Positions 34,967 through 45,605 of a stretch of DNA of 64,000 nucleotides are shown piece by piece. Location: positions 2,852,001 through 2,916,000 of the forward strand of contig JACTVC010000002.1 of the NCBI GenBank assembly GCA_018417955.1. Direction: 5' to 3'. The notes below the pieces were generated by a model that worked only from the letters and a program-made list of their open reading frames with translations, was not told the DNA's origin and did no database searches. Every line of letters starts with the position of its first letter. Position 1 is the stretch's first letter. Source of the stretch: Laccaria trichodermophora (lineage: Eukaryota > Basidiomycota > Agaricomycetes > Agaricales > Hydnangiaceae). The translations under genes were made by a program, and so were the position numbers.

Positions 34967-35802
34967 CTACATGATGATACACTTGCCCGGCTTCTTCTCT
35001 TTTGTTTTGGTCGGCACTGAGCCCCCGGCCTCTATTCTGGTCTGTCGTAATGCACGAACGAGGTTCATGAAGAGGCGCTCTACGTTCTGCGCTGTCTTGG
35101 CCGAGGTCTCGATGAATTCACAGCCGAAGTGCCGCGCCATAGCGGCACCTTCCTCCTTTGACACCTCTCGCTCGTAGGTCTTGTCACACTTGTTGCCCAC
35201 AAGCATGAAGATGGGTTCACCACGCTTGACTCGGCGCATGGACTGGCGGAAAACCTCGAGCCGATCGAATGTCGACCGAGAGGCGATGGAATACACTAAG
35301 ATGAATCCTTGCCCCTCTCTGACCACCCATAAGCTAGGGTAACGAGGCGTACTAATAAGACTCACCGGACCCACTGATCACGCAACGTGGCATATTCCTC
35401 TGGTGTTTGGTGAGTAATGAGAAGTATCAGGGGCAGAAAGAACGCGCACCCTGTCCAGCGGTGTCAATGACCTCTACAAAACACATCCTATTGTCTACCA
35501 CCAACTGCTTGCGGTACGCGTCTTCAATCGTGGGATCGTACGTCTACAGGGCTGTTAGAGAGTATCGGAGAATGGCAAGTGTGAGGGGTACCTCTGATAA
35601 AAGACAATACTTAGTTGATCATTGTACAATAGAAATGAGAGGTTAAAAGCTTACCGACGAAACAGTTGAGGGTAAACTAGATGAAGAAGCGTTAATCTGC
35701 AAGTCCAACTGTGTTTACAACAAGGGGTGGGCGCACCTGGACAGCTAGCGCCGTTTTGCCCACACCGCCATCGCCAAGCACAGCTACTCTCCAGTTGTCC
35801 AT
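34967..35802 (-). CDS. Ras-family small GTPase with CAAX box
   Basis: Membrane-anchored signalling GTPase. Exons in transcript order are 35802-35737, 35676-35655 (22 nt), 35593-35592 (2 nt), 35543-35450, 35399-35366 and 35318-34967; 189 aa. The P-loop GDGGVGKT is at residues 10-17, followed by [16 protein letters not shown] (effector loop), [19 protein letters not shown] and ETSAK. The C-terminal CIIM would be prenylated, with a Lys-rich stretch (KTKEKKPGK) before it. The 2-nt exon is needed to encode the Glu of FVET. Both flanking introns (35594-35654 and 35544-35591) have good donors, branch-like sequences and acceptors. Subtype (Ras2 versus Rsr1) is not resolved. Confidence 0.9.
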
Positions 35803-37796
35803 TCTAACAAGTTAAGTGAGAAGCGAGGACAGAATGCAAACTGACGAGAACAAACCTCAAAAAAGGTCAGAGCAATCGTAAACGAGAGTGGGTCGAAGGT
35901 TGAAGATTTGCCGTCGAGAGTCGGAAAGAGACGAAAATGACGGATTGTAGATAGGAGGCCGAAGACCAGAAGAGCGATGAATGGCAAAGCAGAAAAGAGG
36001 CGAGAATCGTCGTCGCGGCGTCGTAGTTCGTGGAGAGGTCGTAAAGAGGCGGAGAGAGCCTTGGTAGACAGAAAGTAAGCGGCTGTAACAAAGCTGTAAG
36101 CAGCTGTGAGTGACAATATGAGCCCGACTTGGTTCGCCCACTAGAAAATTCGCTGGAATTCCGGTCCTATTTCCAGCCACGTTGTCGGATTCATCCTGAT
36201 TATCCTGGATCTCCCTGGATTCATCCTTTCGTCCGTTCCTGACTTCGACTCCTGAACGGGCAACTATGTACCGGTCAATGGGAAAGTAATCCAAAGACCA
36301 ACAAAAGGCCAACAAAACGTTTTCTCAACGTGCTCCATTTTTTCAATCCTACGTCTATCCACAGCTCCCGGAGAACAATGTCCTTCTCAAAGAAGTGAGT
36401 CATGATGTCACACCAGGTTCAACGGATTCCTAGACGTCCTCTTCCAGTTCTCGACCGCGCGACAGAAAACCTTATTTTACGCCCGGCACCGGAAGTGATT
36501 AAAATAATCATGCTTGTGGTACCCACGCGATTTCAAGGGAGGAGAGATGGAACGGCGAAACTAACGGCGTGTTGGCAAGACCAAATATAAGGTAACCATC
36601 TCGATGTGTATGTGAAGACTTTTTTGAGCTGATCTAATAGCCAGGAAATGCAGAGTTAACAAATGATTTAAGCCATTTTTTACCAAAACGCGCCTCTGCG
36701 CTACCCATTCGAATGCGATAGACCCGCAACTGTCGGAGGCGACAGCCATGAGGCGCTCTCACTTCCTGATCATACCTTCCAAACAGAACACCCTGAGACG
36801 CCCTCAATTCAGGCATGACGTTCTGTTGCTGTAAGTACAGTCCTATATGTTCTGCCGCTGGGTACTTGCCTATACATAAGTAGTAATTGGTTCCACATCT
36901 TTTTCTGTAGGTCCGACATTACGGCGCGTATTACCCCCAAGAACCTGAATCGTCAGTGCGAGAAATCAGAATATTTCCTTGGATTTGTTCATGTGCTCCC
37001 GCTGCTCAAATTGCACGTATGATGTCGTCCCTGTTCATCCTTTGGCGCTTGTCGTTTGGTGAATAGACAATGGTAGTCCATACATATTCCCCTCTGGCAC
37101 GCTTTGGAGCCCCTTTGGGCGGCTTATGACGCATGTCGGACGTCAATACCGAACGGATCCCTTCGCCGACGCCATCCCCCCAGAAGTCAAGTGTTTTATT
37201 TCACTCTCAAGCGTAGAAGGGTAGAACGACCGGAGTGCTCTCAAGTATGCTCTCAACCTAACGCAAGTATGCTCTCAACTTGACGCAAATAGGCACCCTC
37301 AGTGGTACATTCTAACATCAGCTCAATCCCGTATCCACACTGCGCTTGTGCTGATAGAGATCCCTCCTAATCTCTGCAGAAATTTAAAGCGACTTGGCAC
37401 ATCAATATCATGGCAGCGTGGGATGTCGTAGTCATCGTCCATCTTGTGAGGAGGTGATTGCGATTGAGGATGGGTATATGAACGTTACGATCTAAGGACG
37501 TAATAATGCAGACGGTACGGAATCCGTAGCGGTAGACTATTGTTTTGCGAACGGGCCGTGGAAGTGGTACAAATACAACAACAAAGGTTATGGCAGAAGA
37601 AAGGTGATAAGTAAAAGTAAATCGGAGGGCAGGTATGGTATTGAAAAGAGAAGGTTCGAATAATAGAACGGTGTTTTTCTTATCATAGGCGTTGTATGAA
37701 CCCGAGGCCTAAAGGGGTGGAGGGAGGTGCGAGAGCGCTCGTGACAAGGATGTGGTCCCGTGGATTGCCGGAAGTGACGGAAAATGGTGGGGTTGT
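35803..37796. other. Gene-poor 2-kb stretch upstream of Ras
   Basis: A short spliced frame could begin at ATG 36378 (MSFSKK, donor GTGAGT, acceptor near 36435, about 60 codons). Other exon-like pieces lie near 36750-37020. I recognise no family in any of them and cannot join them. The part nearest 35803 is the Ras gene promoter and 5' leader. The rest may be decayed or non-coding. Confidence 0.45.
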
Positions 37797-38072
37797 CTAA
37801 TCGTCGTCTTGTCTGCTGAACTCTGCCTGGGTAAGGTTGAGCATGAATATGGCTTTTTGGTCTTTTGGAGGTTCAATAAGCTTTATAGGTTTGCTATGCG
37901 TGATTTTTGAGGTGGAACTCGATGGCTGGAACGCGTGCGAAATAGTGGGGAATGGACGGAGCGCGCGTGAAGAGGGAAATGATGTATTGCGTTTCGGCAG
38001 CACCCTCTGAGTGACAGTTCCACTTGAAGTTGATGGGTCAGCCAATGGCGACGAAATAAAAGGGCGAGACAT
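37797..38072 (-). CDS. Hypothetical small protein, 91 aa
   Basis: Single-exon frame from a true ATG to TAA, Ser/Pro/Thr-rich with a basic N-terminal half and an acidic end (EFSRQDDD). A further open frame lies just upstream (38333-38103), but a consistent splice joins it in a different frame, so I leave it out. I recognise no domain. It could be real or a chance frame in a gene-poor region. Confidence 0.35.
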   Translation of the reverse strand: MSRPFISSPLADPSTSSGTVTQRVLPKRNTSFPSSRALRPFPTISHAFQPSSSTSKITHSKPIKLIEPPKDQKAIFMLNLTQAEFSRQDDD

Positions 38073-38597
38073 GGTGATAGTAGCTGGAGCGACAAAGAAG
38101 AGTTAGGACGCGTTGTGAGCTGCCTGAGGAAGAGAAATTACCCATTGTTGTAGTTCAAGGAAACTTTGAAGCTTTGAAACGAGAGAACTGGGCGGGAGGG
38201 GGGCGATGATGAGGGGAGAAGTAAAGACAGTATTTATGCAGCGGCGCGCTTGGGGATGATGAACATAATTTTGTTGCACTTTGGGGACACTTGCTTGGGG
38301 ATTCGGCAGAATCCGATCAAGGTGGTCATTCATTAGTCATCAATGATGTCAAACGCAAGCTCCTCAAGAGCTCTTCTCAGGCTCTTCTCAGAGTCGCTGC
38401 TCTGAGTACACGCTACGAGGCACTGCTCCGCAACTTGGAAGAATATCTATTTCTCTTCCAACTTGTGTACCAAGCTCTCTTTTCAATATCTTTCTATAGG
38501 AATCCACGTTACCATCTGGTTGAAAATAACTGAGATGTCTCGTATGAATATTCTTATCATCCTTTGAGGCGGTGAAACTTTTTGCTCACTGCTCGCT
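38073..38597. other. Intergenic between two hypothetical genes
   Basis: 525 bp with only chance-looking frames on both strands; nothing recognised. Confidence 0.4.
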
Positions 38598-39027
38598 ATG
38601 TCTGGAATATGTGCTCTTCGAAGAGACAATGGCGACTTGCCCCCCCTGGTTTCTTTGCGTAGAACACCAACGAATTTTCGTGTCCTTCCTGAGGCGGCAG
38701 GTGCTTCGGCTCCTGGTAGTCTCCATATTGTTCTACGAGTACTTAGAGCCGCCTGCTCCTCACCCGAGCTCAAAAAAATCACAACGCATTACCTTGAAGT
38801 CCTTCTTATCTTGATGGTATGTCAATAACTCGAAGTAAAACGAGTTTCGCCCAGCTTTCTGATTTTCAGCGCTGTCGGATACACCGTAACAGTGCCACCC
38901 ATAGATTACTCGGAGGTAGGTACATGGATGCCAAAAAAATTGTGGGGATAAATAGTATTCAGCTCTCGGCACTTTTCGTAAAGCCTACACCAAGTACGAG
39001 TTCCGGAAGACAGGTATAGCAAAGTAA
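38598..39027 (+). CDS. Hypothetical spliced protein, 109 aa
   Basis: Three exons with clean GT-AG junctions and matched phases: 38598-38816, 38870-38915 and 38963-39027. The product starts MSGICALRRDNGDLPPLVSL and ends GTFRKAYTKYEFRKTGIAK. Intron lengths of 53 and 47 nt are typical for this genome. I recognise no domain, and the support is only the agreement of splice signals and frame. Confidence 0.35.
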
Positions 39028-39533
39028 GTGACGAAGGATGAATATCGTTTAGTGATGAATTCAACAACCAAAAGTTGCGAGAAATAAATGAGAATGGAAA
39101 TGTGGCGGAGAGTATGGTGGCGAACTATCAAAACCGAGGAATCTATGTTGAGTTGTCGACAATGAATGATGCAACGGAAATAGGCGTCATGAAACGGTGG
39201 TAAAAGGTTTCAAGATCGAAGACGGCGAACCCGCGACACGAAACAAAGACTGATAAGGGTCAGCGACAAGTCGAAATGAAATCTGGCGATGTGTGGGTGA
39301 GTAGGGAGGTGAATGGTGCGTGCCCTTCATCCCTAATGAGAACCCCCTGCTATTTCCTGTTCTTCTTGAAACTGGCGAATGTTGCCAAAGACGGTGAGGT
39401 GAAACCTAGAGAGATACGATCAAACGGCCTGCTGGGTAGTTGGATCAACCGGTTACTGCTTGGCTTTGAGATGAGGTCGCAGGTATACAACCATCACCTA
39501 GAGACGAGCGAATTAATAATAGATGTGAACGCT
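39028..39533. other. Intergenic, 3' side of the Yippee gene
   Basis: 506 bp without a recognisable gene, RNA or repeat. Confidence 0.45.
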
Positions 39534-40029
39534 TTATTGCACGTCCACGAGGAGATTGCGCTCGAGGATGTATTTGCCTTCCTTGTATTTCTGCGATGCT
39601 TCATAAGCCTTATCCTGAACTGCTTGTCAGCAATCCTTGGTTGTGTGGATGAAAAGGAATGACCCACATATTTCCAGCCCAGGGTGGTACCGCATTTACA
39701 GCAGTATATGTCCCGAACAGTGTGATTTCCGGTAGTCATTGCACGGTCATTTGGCTCGCCCTCGATGACATTGACGCTGAAATGAAGCCATGAGCGTGGA
39801 ACTTGTTTGAGTTGGGAGGATGCGCTCACACTCCATCGAAAAGGTAGGCTCTACCATGCTGCCCATTAAAGGCCTGTAAAAGAGTGGCCGATCAGCCCGA
39901 CGCCAGGAACGTAATGTACGATAAGCATACTCGAGACATCATTGAGTGAATAGTAGCAAGGTGAGTCTTGCAGGTTGAGCAGCCGTAGATGCGCTCTCCG
40001 GCGAGATATCGACGGTAGCTCATGCCCAT
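39534..40029 (-). CDS. MOH1: Yippee-like zinc-binding protein (MOH1/YPEL)
   Basis: Small conserved zinc protein; in yeast Moh1 is tied to stationary-phase survival and the GID ligase. Exons in transcript order are 40029-39931, 39873-39830, 39776-39668 and 39614-39534; 110 aa. The two zinc Cys pairs are YGCSTCKTH and [14 protein letters not shown]. The strongly conserved [32 protein letters not shown] and the end [12 protein letters not shown] are all present. The start is Met-Gly-Met; the second Met is an alternative. Confidence 0.95.
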
Positions 40030-40452
40030 AGTGCTTTGGACGGGTGTGATGTGGGTAAAGGCGTAACTTGTGGGGCGATGGCTAGATTAGTATCGAGGCG
40101 GAGCAAGAAGAGCTGTAGGGATCTTATACGTTGCCTAGGATCGTGTGGGGGCAAGAGGAACAAAAGGTCACTGAGGGGCAGGCAATCGGATGGTGGACAA
40201 CCGTTAACGTTATAATATGATGTTGTTCTGCGCTGTTTATAGGCAACAGATACCTCCATTCTTCCCCTTTCCTCGCAGAGCCCATGCCTAGGTGACGGAT
40301 ACACCCCGAAAAGCATCACCACCTGTCTTGCACGCAGTATTTATTTGAAATCGTCTATCTCCACTGGATGTCCTGCGTTTCACCTGCATGTATTTGAAGT
40401 CATGTGTCACAAAAATGATAAAATTTGTTCAGCATCAGATATACTGCCCCCT
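40030..40452. other. Upstream region of the Yippee gene
   Basis: About 420 bp without a recognisable gene; it should contain the minus-strand Yippee promoter. Confidence 0.45.
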
Positions 40453-40565
40453 GCAAGAATTGAACCCCAGTGAAAACCGGCTCTGCACCGCTCCGCACTG
40501 AGCCGCAAATATCGATGGCGGAGGACAAAATCGGCGAGAATCCGCACCTAGGTGAGATTCCCGGC
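40453..40565 (+). mobile_element. Truncated SINE body fragment
   Basis: Shares with the element at 41338-41692 (reverse orientation) the block CCAGTGAAAACCGGCTCTG (40467-40485) with a few flanking bases. It also shares AGCCGCAA plus TAT (40500-40510) and GATTCCCGG (40556-40564). The tRNA-like head is lost. Divergence is high, so the right boundary is uncertain. Confidence 0.6.
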
Positions 40566-41337
40566 ATCAACCGGAAAACTTCTTTCCATCACCGACTGCT
40601 TTACATCAACTTGACATCTTTCCATTCAAAGTTCTTTTCGCAAGTTGACTCTGGGTGATTACATATATACTAGACATCGTCAAATGATTACCATGCCCCC
40701 TCTTTCCTTCCTTCCCCCACCTTCCCCTCCCCTCCGTCGTCCAGGACTTCTGGCACATCGCTCCGATCATCCCTCAGCAAGCCCCTCGCGGACGTATCGG
40801 AACAATCATCGATGTGGTGGGCATCGTGAACTTGAATCGCCGTGAGTGCCTTTATGTTTGAATGACTAAATTTTCACCGTTATGTATAGAAGCCGGCCAT
40901 TACACGTTCTCCAACTGTGAGCGACCGTGTATGAGGGAACGCTTTCTCTGACTGCGAGAGAACGCATATGGGAGAACACGTATGGGGGAACACGTATGGC
41001 GTAACATGTCAGTAAGTTGTTTTTTGGCACAATTAGATAAAGTTCTGACCTTTTTCATGCATATATGCGCTATATTTTGGCTCAATCCTGCTCGGCAGCG
41101 TCGTATTCATCAAGGTGCGTAATATTTTCAGTCCACGTTAGCTCACAAACTGATATCCTTCCTTCTGTGTTCCCTACCCATTCACAGCCGCTTCGGGGAA
41201 GAGCCTTGTCAGTCAAAGGGACGGATGGGGGGACGGAAATTATTAAGTGTTCGAGTTATCGGTTGTTGCGTTTAGGGTTGGATATGAGATGTTCTTGGGT
41301 GGCAGGGACTTGCAGATAGTTACGGAAAATAGCAGAT
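40566..41337. other. Intergenic between the two SINE copies
   Basis: Short reiterations such as AACGCATATGGGAGAACACG and its near copy occur at 40960-41000. No gene is recognised. Confidence 0.4.
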
Positions 41338-41692
41338 TTTTTTTTAACCAATACGAAATATTTAACAGGCACAGATAACGACTGAAAAGTGCAGGTGGAG
41401 GCGGAAAGGAACCGATTCAAGCAGAAATTTCGGCCGTTATCTACCAGAATAGTGGCTTTCAAGGCGGAGCCTCGCGGAAAAAAATCCGCAAAAGGGACAA
41501 AATCCCAGTCTATCAGCGCCTTTCTGCTCTGCCGACCATCTCCGATATCCACCGGGAATCCGCAGATACTTGCGGCTGGGAACAGAGCCGGTTTTCACTG
41601 GGATTGAACTTGCGACCTCGCGCCATTACGTAATCATGAGATTACTCATACTTTTATGAGACCTGCGCTCTAACCAACTGAGCCAAGAAGGC
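41338..41692 (-). mobile_element. tRNA-Met-derived SINE
   Basis: Read on the minus strand, it starts at 41692 with GCCTTCTTGGCTCAGTTGG, the 5' half of an elongator tRNA-Met. The A box is at 41685-41674, the anticodon-like CTCATAA loop near 41660, and the B box (GGTCGCAAGTTCAATCC) at 41617-41601. The acceptor 3' strand and half of the T stem are missing. Instead an unrelated body of about 250 bp follows and ends in an A9 run (T run at 41338-41346 on +). A head with pol III boxes, an unrelated body and an A tail is the SINE plan. A related fragment lies at 40453-40565. No target-site duplication was found by eye. Confidence 0.7.
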
Positions 41693-41940
41693 GATCTTTA
41701 CTTATTCTTAACGCATAAGATATTACTCACATTCCCATCACTCTTTGTTGAACATTGTCAAGCGCTCAAGTTTTAACTTATACCTTCATTATACCTTCGG
41801 GATTCCGTGGCCACCACATACCTCACTTCAAAACCACGCATTTTTGCCATAGCTTGATTTCGTAGTATTTGGAAGCGCAGGCCTCTTGAGGTTTCCCAGG
41901 GGGTAGCTTGTTTCGATCTCGGTTTGGCGATCGCTGCCAA

Positions 41941-44444
41941 ATGACTGGTATAAAAAGACCAGCCGAAGAACCTCTCGAGCCCGTCCATTCAGTCAAGCAA
42001 GCCCGAATTTTAAAGACAAGGTCTAACGGCGATACTGCCAGTCGTTCACAGCCAGGCCTTATGGGGCAATGGAAAGCGTTGGGGGGAGAATTAATGTCCC
42101 TAGTCGGCAAGACAGCACACTGGGCATACGACGAGACGTTTGAATTTATTGCTTCCTTCCAAATATCATCGACACCTCCGCCAGTACCATCACCAACACT
42201 TCCACCAATAACAACATCAACACTTCCGCCAGTACCGCCACTTCCGTCAGCACCATCGCCGACACTTTCAACAGTAGCGGTTCCATCGTCCCTATTCCAA
42301 TCTAGGAGTTTGCTTCCCGGAGCTTCGGAACCCCATGTGGTCAATCGCACAGGGCAAGCTCTGCCAGCCCAGAATCAACTAGGACAGGATCTAAATTGCT
42401 CTACGAAAGGCGCTGTTCAGTCCGATTCGTTAGAAGAACAATGTCCAACGGACCAGGAAGATACTTGGCCGAGAACGGATATTGGTGTTCCTCCTCATTC
42501 TGATGAGAAACTGCGACGACAGCAATCTTTACAGCACAGGAGCCAAGGTCCTGAGAACGCCTCAGAGGCGTCTTTACACACACTAACCCTCGACGCTTCT
42601 CTGCCGAACATTAAGAGCACAGATACCCGTCGCCTCGCGTCAGAGCCGATAGACCTACTGTCGCGATCGAGTCTGCTCTCTGAATGCGTCAGTTCATTGA
42701 ATTCTCAACCCAACAACTCGCAAACTTGTCCACAGGGCCACCCTCCCGAGTTTTTACTTGGTTACGCTCCCACAATTGGATTAGACGCGGCGCTTGCAGC
42801 ACCTCCTCGTCGTAAAATCAAACCGGCAATAAAGCAAGGCAAGCAGAGGCCGTATAAAAAGCGACAGCACATTCTCCATACTGTTGTGAGTCCTGTTTGT
42901 TATGTTTGTCCCGACTTTTGTTCAACGATGTGCAGCACAAAGCCAAAGTCCATGCGGATCGTTTGCAAATGCGAGAGGAATTCACAAAAAGATTGTATGA
43001 CCTCAGACGTGTTCAAGGTCTGATTCATTCTATTTCTCTGTCTTTTTGACCTAATTCTTCATCAGGATACTCCTCTAGTCTTGATGATTTCAAAGGTTCT
43101 TTTCTTCTACTACACTCAATTAATGTCCACTCAATGACTAACATAGGTCTGCTGAATTATGAACGACGCGTGGAGCAAGCTGTCAACGGTAGCGCAAGCA
43201 TTGGTCTGCGCTTTTTTTATACCCACTTGGCTATCTACATTGCTGATATGCCCCGTTTTGTAGCTACCGTTCGTGGTTCATCGTCCGCCGTAGCACCGGC
43301 ACCCCCTGTGGTAGCGTTTTTTCTTTCTTTCTGAAGCCCCTGATGAATTTGCTGCTAGGATGAATACTTTTTGTTGTCTGCCTTCAAGAAGGCTCTTGTG
43401 ACTATAAAATCGTAGGTTTTGCCGACTACTCATAAGCACATCCTCATCCTCCACGGCAGGCCTGGACCCCCCAAGCCGTTCGCACCAACTCTAGACCAAA
43501 TGCAAATTTCAGAACGTGTCAAAGACGAAGCGATTGAAAGCCGCCTCCGCCCATCTCGTCCTTCCCTACCATCCCAACTCCCTTCTCAAGATGACGCGGT
43601 TGTCAGCAACATCTTGAAAAAGCGAGGCATCGTCGCCAAGTTTGCGAGGGAGCAAGTGACGGATCAGGATATTGAGCGACTAAAACCCGGTCAATGGTTA
43701 AACGACGAACTCGTCAATTTTTACGGTGCTATGATACTTGCACGGTCTGATGGTTGCAAAGAGAATTCAGCAACGAACGGGCAAGGGACGCCGCTGAATG
43801 TGCACTTCTTCAGCACTTTCTTTTGGACGAAGCTCACTAAAGAGGGCTACGAGAAAGCACGACTTGCAAAATGGACAAAGAAAGTGAGATTCTCTTCCAG
43901 CCTCCGAACACCCCTTAGCATTTGCTTATCCTCCCATCAGATTGACATCTTCTCCAAAGACATCATTCTGATACCTGTGAACCACAATAATGCTCACTGG
44001 ACCGCTGGAGCCATAAACTTGCGAAAAAAGCGGATAGAGTCGTATGACAGCATGGGCATGGCGAAAGAGCAGGTTTTCAAGGTGAAGAACAACGTCTATC
44101 CTGTCTAACTTTTCCCAATTCTTTACATCTCTTTAGCACTTGCGAGCATACCTCGATGCTGAGCACCGTAACAAGAAGAAAAAAGAGTTTGATTTCACCG
44201 GTTGGGAAAACTGGGCACCAGATGTATGCAATTTTTTTTGAGGTGTCATCGTTGCTAGGCTAACAAAAACTGATAGGACACACCTCAGCAAGAGAATGGT
44301 TACGATTGTGGAGTTTTTACTTGCCAATTCCTGCAGGCTCTTTCCCAGGGGCAAGACTACTTCATTTTTACTCAGAAGGATATGCCGTACCTTCGCCGGC
44401 GCATGATTTGGGAGATTGGTAATGCTAGGCTTCGAGATGATTAA
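41941..44444 (+). CDS. ULP1: SUMO-specific cysteine protease ULP1
   Basis: Matures SUMO and removes it from targets; C48 family. Exons are 41941-42885, 42936-43017, 43066-43095 (30 nt), 43147-43188, 43264-43310, 43416-43883, 43941-44081, 44137-44223 and 44277-44444; 669 aa. The first 300 residues are disordered and Ser/Pro-rich. The catalytic domain has PGQWLNDELVNFYGAMI, then His near residue 557 (NHNNAHW), Asp 574 (SYDSMG) and Cys 625 (NGYDCGVFTCQ), with the oxyanion Gln in TPQQE. An in-frame stretch upstream of ATG 41941 begins with TTG and is not used. Confidence 0.93.
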
Positions 44445-44590
44445 TACCTGTACCTGTGCGGGTGACGATCTCTCCCATTTTTTTAAATCCCCTTGAGTAT
44501 TCTGCTGTATATTTAGTAATCATTTTCGTTCTCGGGTCTCGCTTGTCTGGTATATCCATTGTAGTTTTTGGTCTAATATACAAGGGGGAG

Positions 44591-45172
44591 TCATCGTCGA
44601 AACCACCAAGTTACAAGGAAGAACCAGAACACAACGACGAGAAAAACAATGTACCACAACCAGCGGCAGCCTTGCTTCGAAGCCATGTTGTTCATTCTTC
44701 GAAAAGTTCCAGAAAGGATTGACCCCGTCTCTGCGAAGGCATCGTTCTGCGGACGTCTGTCAGGTCAAAACAACGGAATGTGACGCGGAAAATGACGCAC
44801 CATCTGGCTTAGCTGTATCGTCGACTCCCGAACCTCGTTGCCAATACCAATTGTGAGCTAAAAGGCAGCAAATAAAGCATGTTAGACGAAAGACCAGACT
44901 AGAACAACGCTTCAACTCACTTACATCCTTCAGTTGCCTGACTTTTGAACTCAGACCTTCCAAAGCTTCATCATTTTGACCCTCGAGGTCGTCTGCGTAG
45001 CGGTGTCCATTTGCCTGGATGCCATCGAAGGGAGACGATCGCCCCGAGATGGGTGGGGTGCCGAGGAGTGTTGAACGATCGCGAAGTAAACCAGGCGCTC
45101 TAACTCTGTCAGAAAGGGCTTCAAATGACACGGTGGCAAGCAGTACCCGGTCTGTACTCACCGTTGAGACAT
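44591..45172 (-). CDS. BET1: Bet1 Qc-SNARE
   Basis: ER-Golgi SNARE. Exons in transcript order are 45172-45162 (11 nt), 45105-44925, 44857-44801 and 44746-44591; 134 aa. The SNARE motif runs from NDEALEGLSSKVRQLKD through GIGNEVRESTIQLSQMNDAF. It is followed by the BET1-type linker GSILSGTFRRMNNMASKQG and a single C-terminal membrane anchor (WLWYIVFLVVVFWFFLVTWW). The coding start is an 11-nt exon encoding MSQ and part of an Arg. The gene is convergent with ULP1. Confidence 0.92.
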
Positions 45173-45605
45173 GAAAGACAAAGGCGAGCCTCAAAATCGT
45201 TAGTTTTGCATTCGCCGGTTAGCGAGAGGTTGACAGCAAGTTTGACACTGACACGTTGGCGTCTTTGGTGATGATCGGACCTCCTTCCATTTGAAGAACC
45301 TCATTGACTCAAATACTAAAAGTACATTTAGAAACCGTGAAGCGAAAAGAACGACTAAGAAACACATAAGTAGACTACTCCAATGAGGAATAAAATAAAA
45401 TAGGTACATATGGATCTACCAGAGAAGTACCAAAAAATGCCAGGAGCAGATATAGGAATAAGGTAAGGTATGAGGAAGGAGTGCAGGGCGTGGTTGTGCG
45501 ACAAGAAAGATGCTAGTTGTAGATGTGCGGAAGTCCATTCGTCGTCATATAAGAATTTCCAACTATCTGTACAAGGGGAATCCATGAAGGGTCATCGTGG
45601 AAGGT
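45173..45605. other. Intergenic between BET1 and UPF0658 genes
   Basis: 433 bp holding the BET1 promoter and the UPF0658 gene 3' UTR by position. No gene or repeat is seen. Confidence 0.5.

Noticed and set aside
36378..36590. Possible small spliced gene starting MSFSKK
   Set aside because: Only one junction is plausible, the second exon ends quickly, and nothing is recognisable; insufficient support to list as a gene.
38103..38333. 76-codon minus-strand frame upstream of the 91-aa hypothetical
   Set aside because: Its only good donor joins in phase to a different frame than the 91-aa protein, so no consistent two-exon gene results.
41595..41692. Complete tRNA-Met gene with an intron
   Set aside because: The 5' half fits, but the 3' acceptor strand AGAAGGC and T-stem partner are missing and an unrelated body follows, so a SINE head is the better reading.
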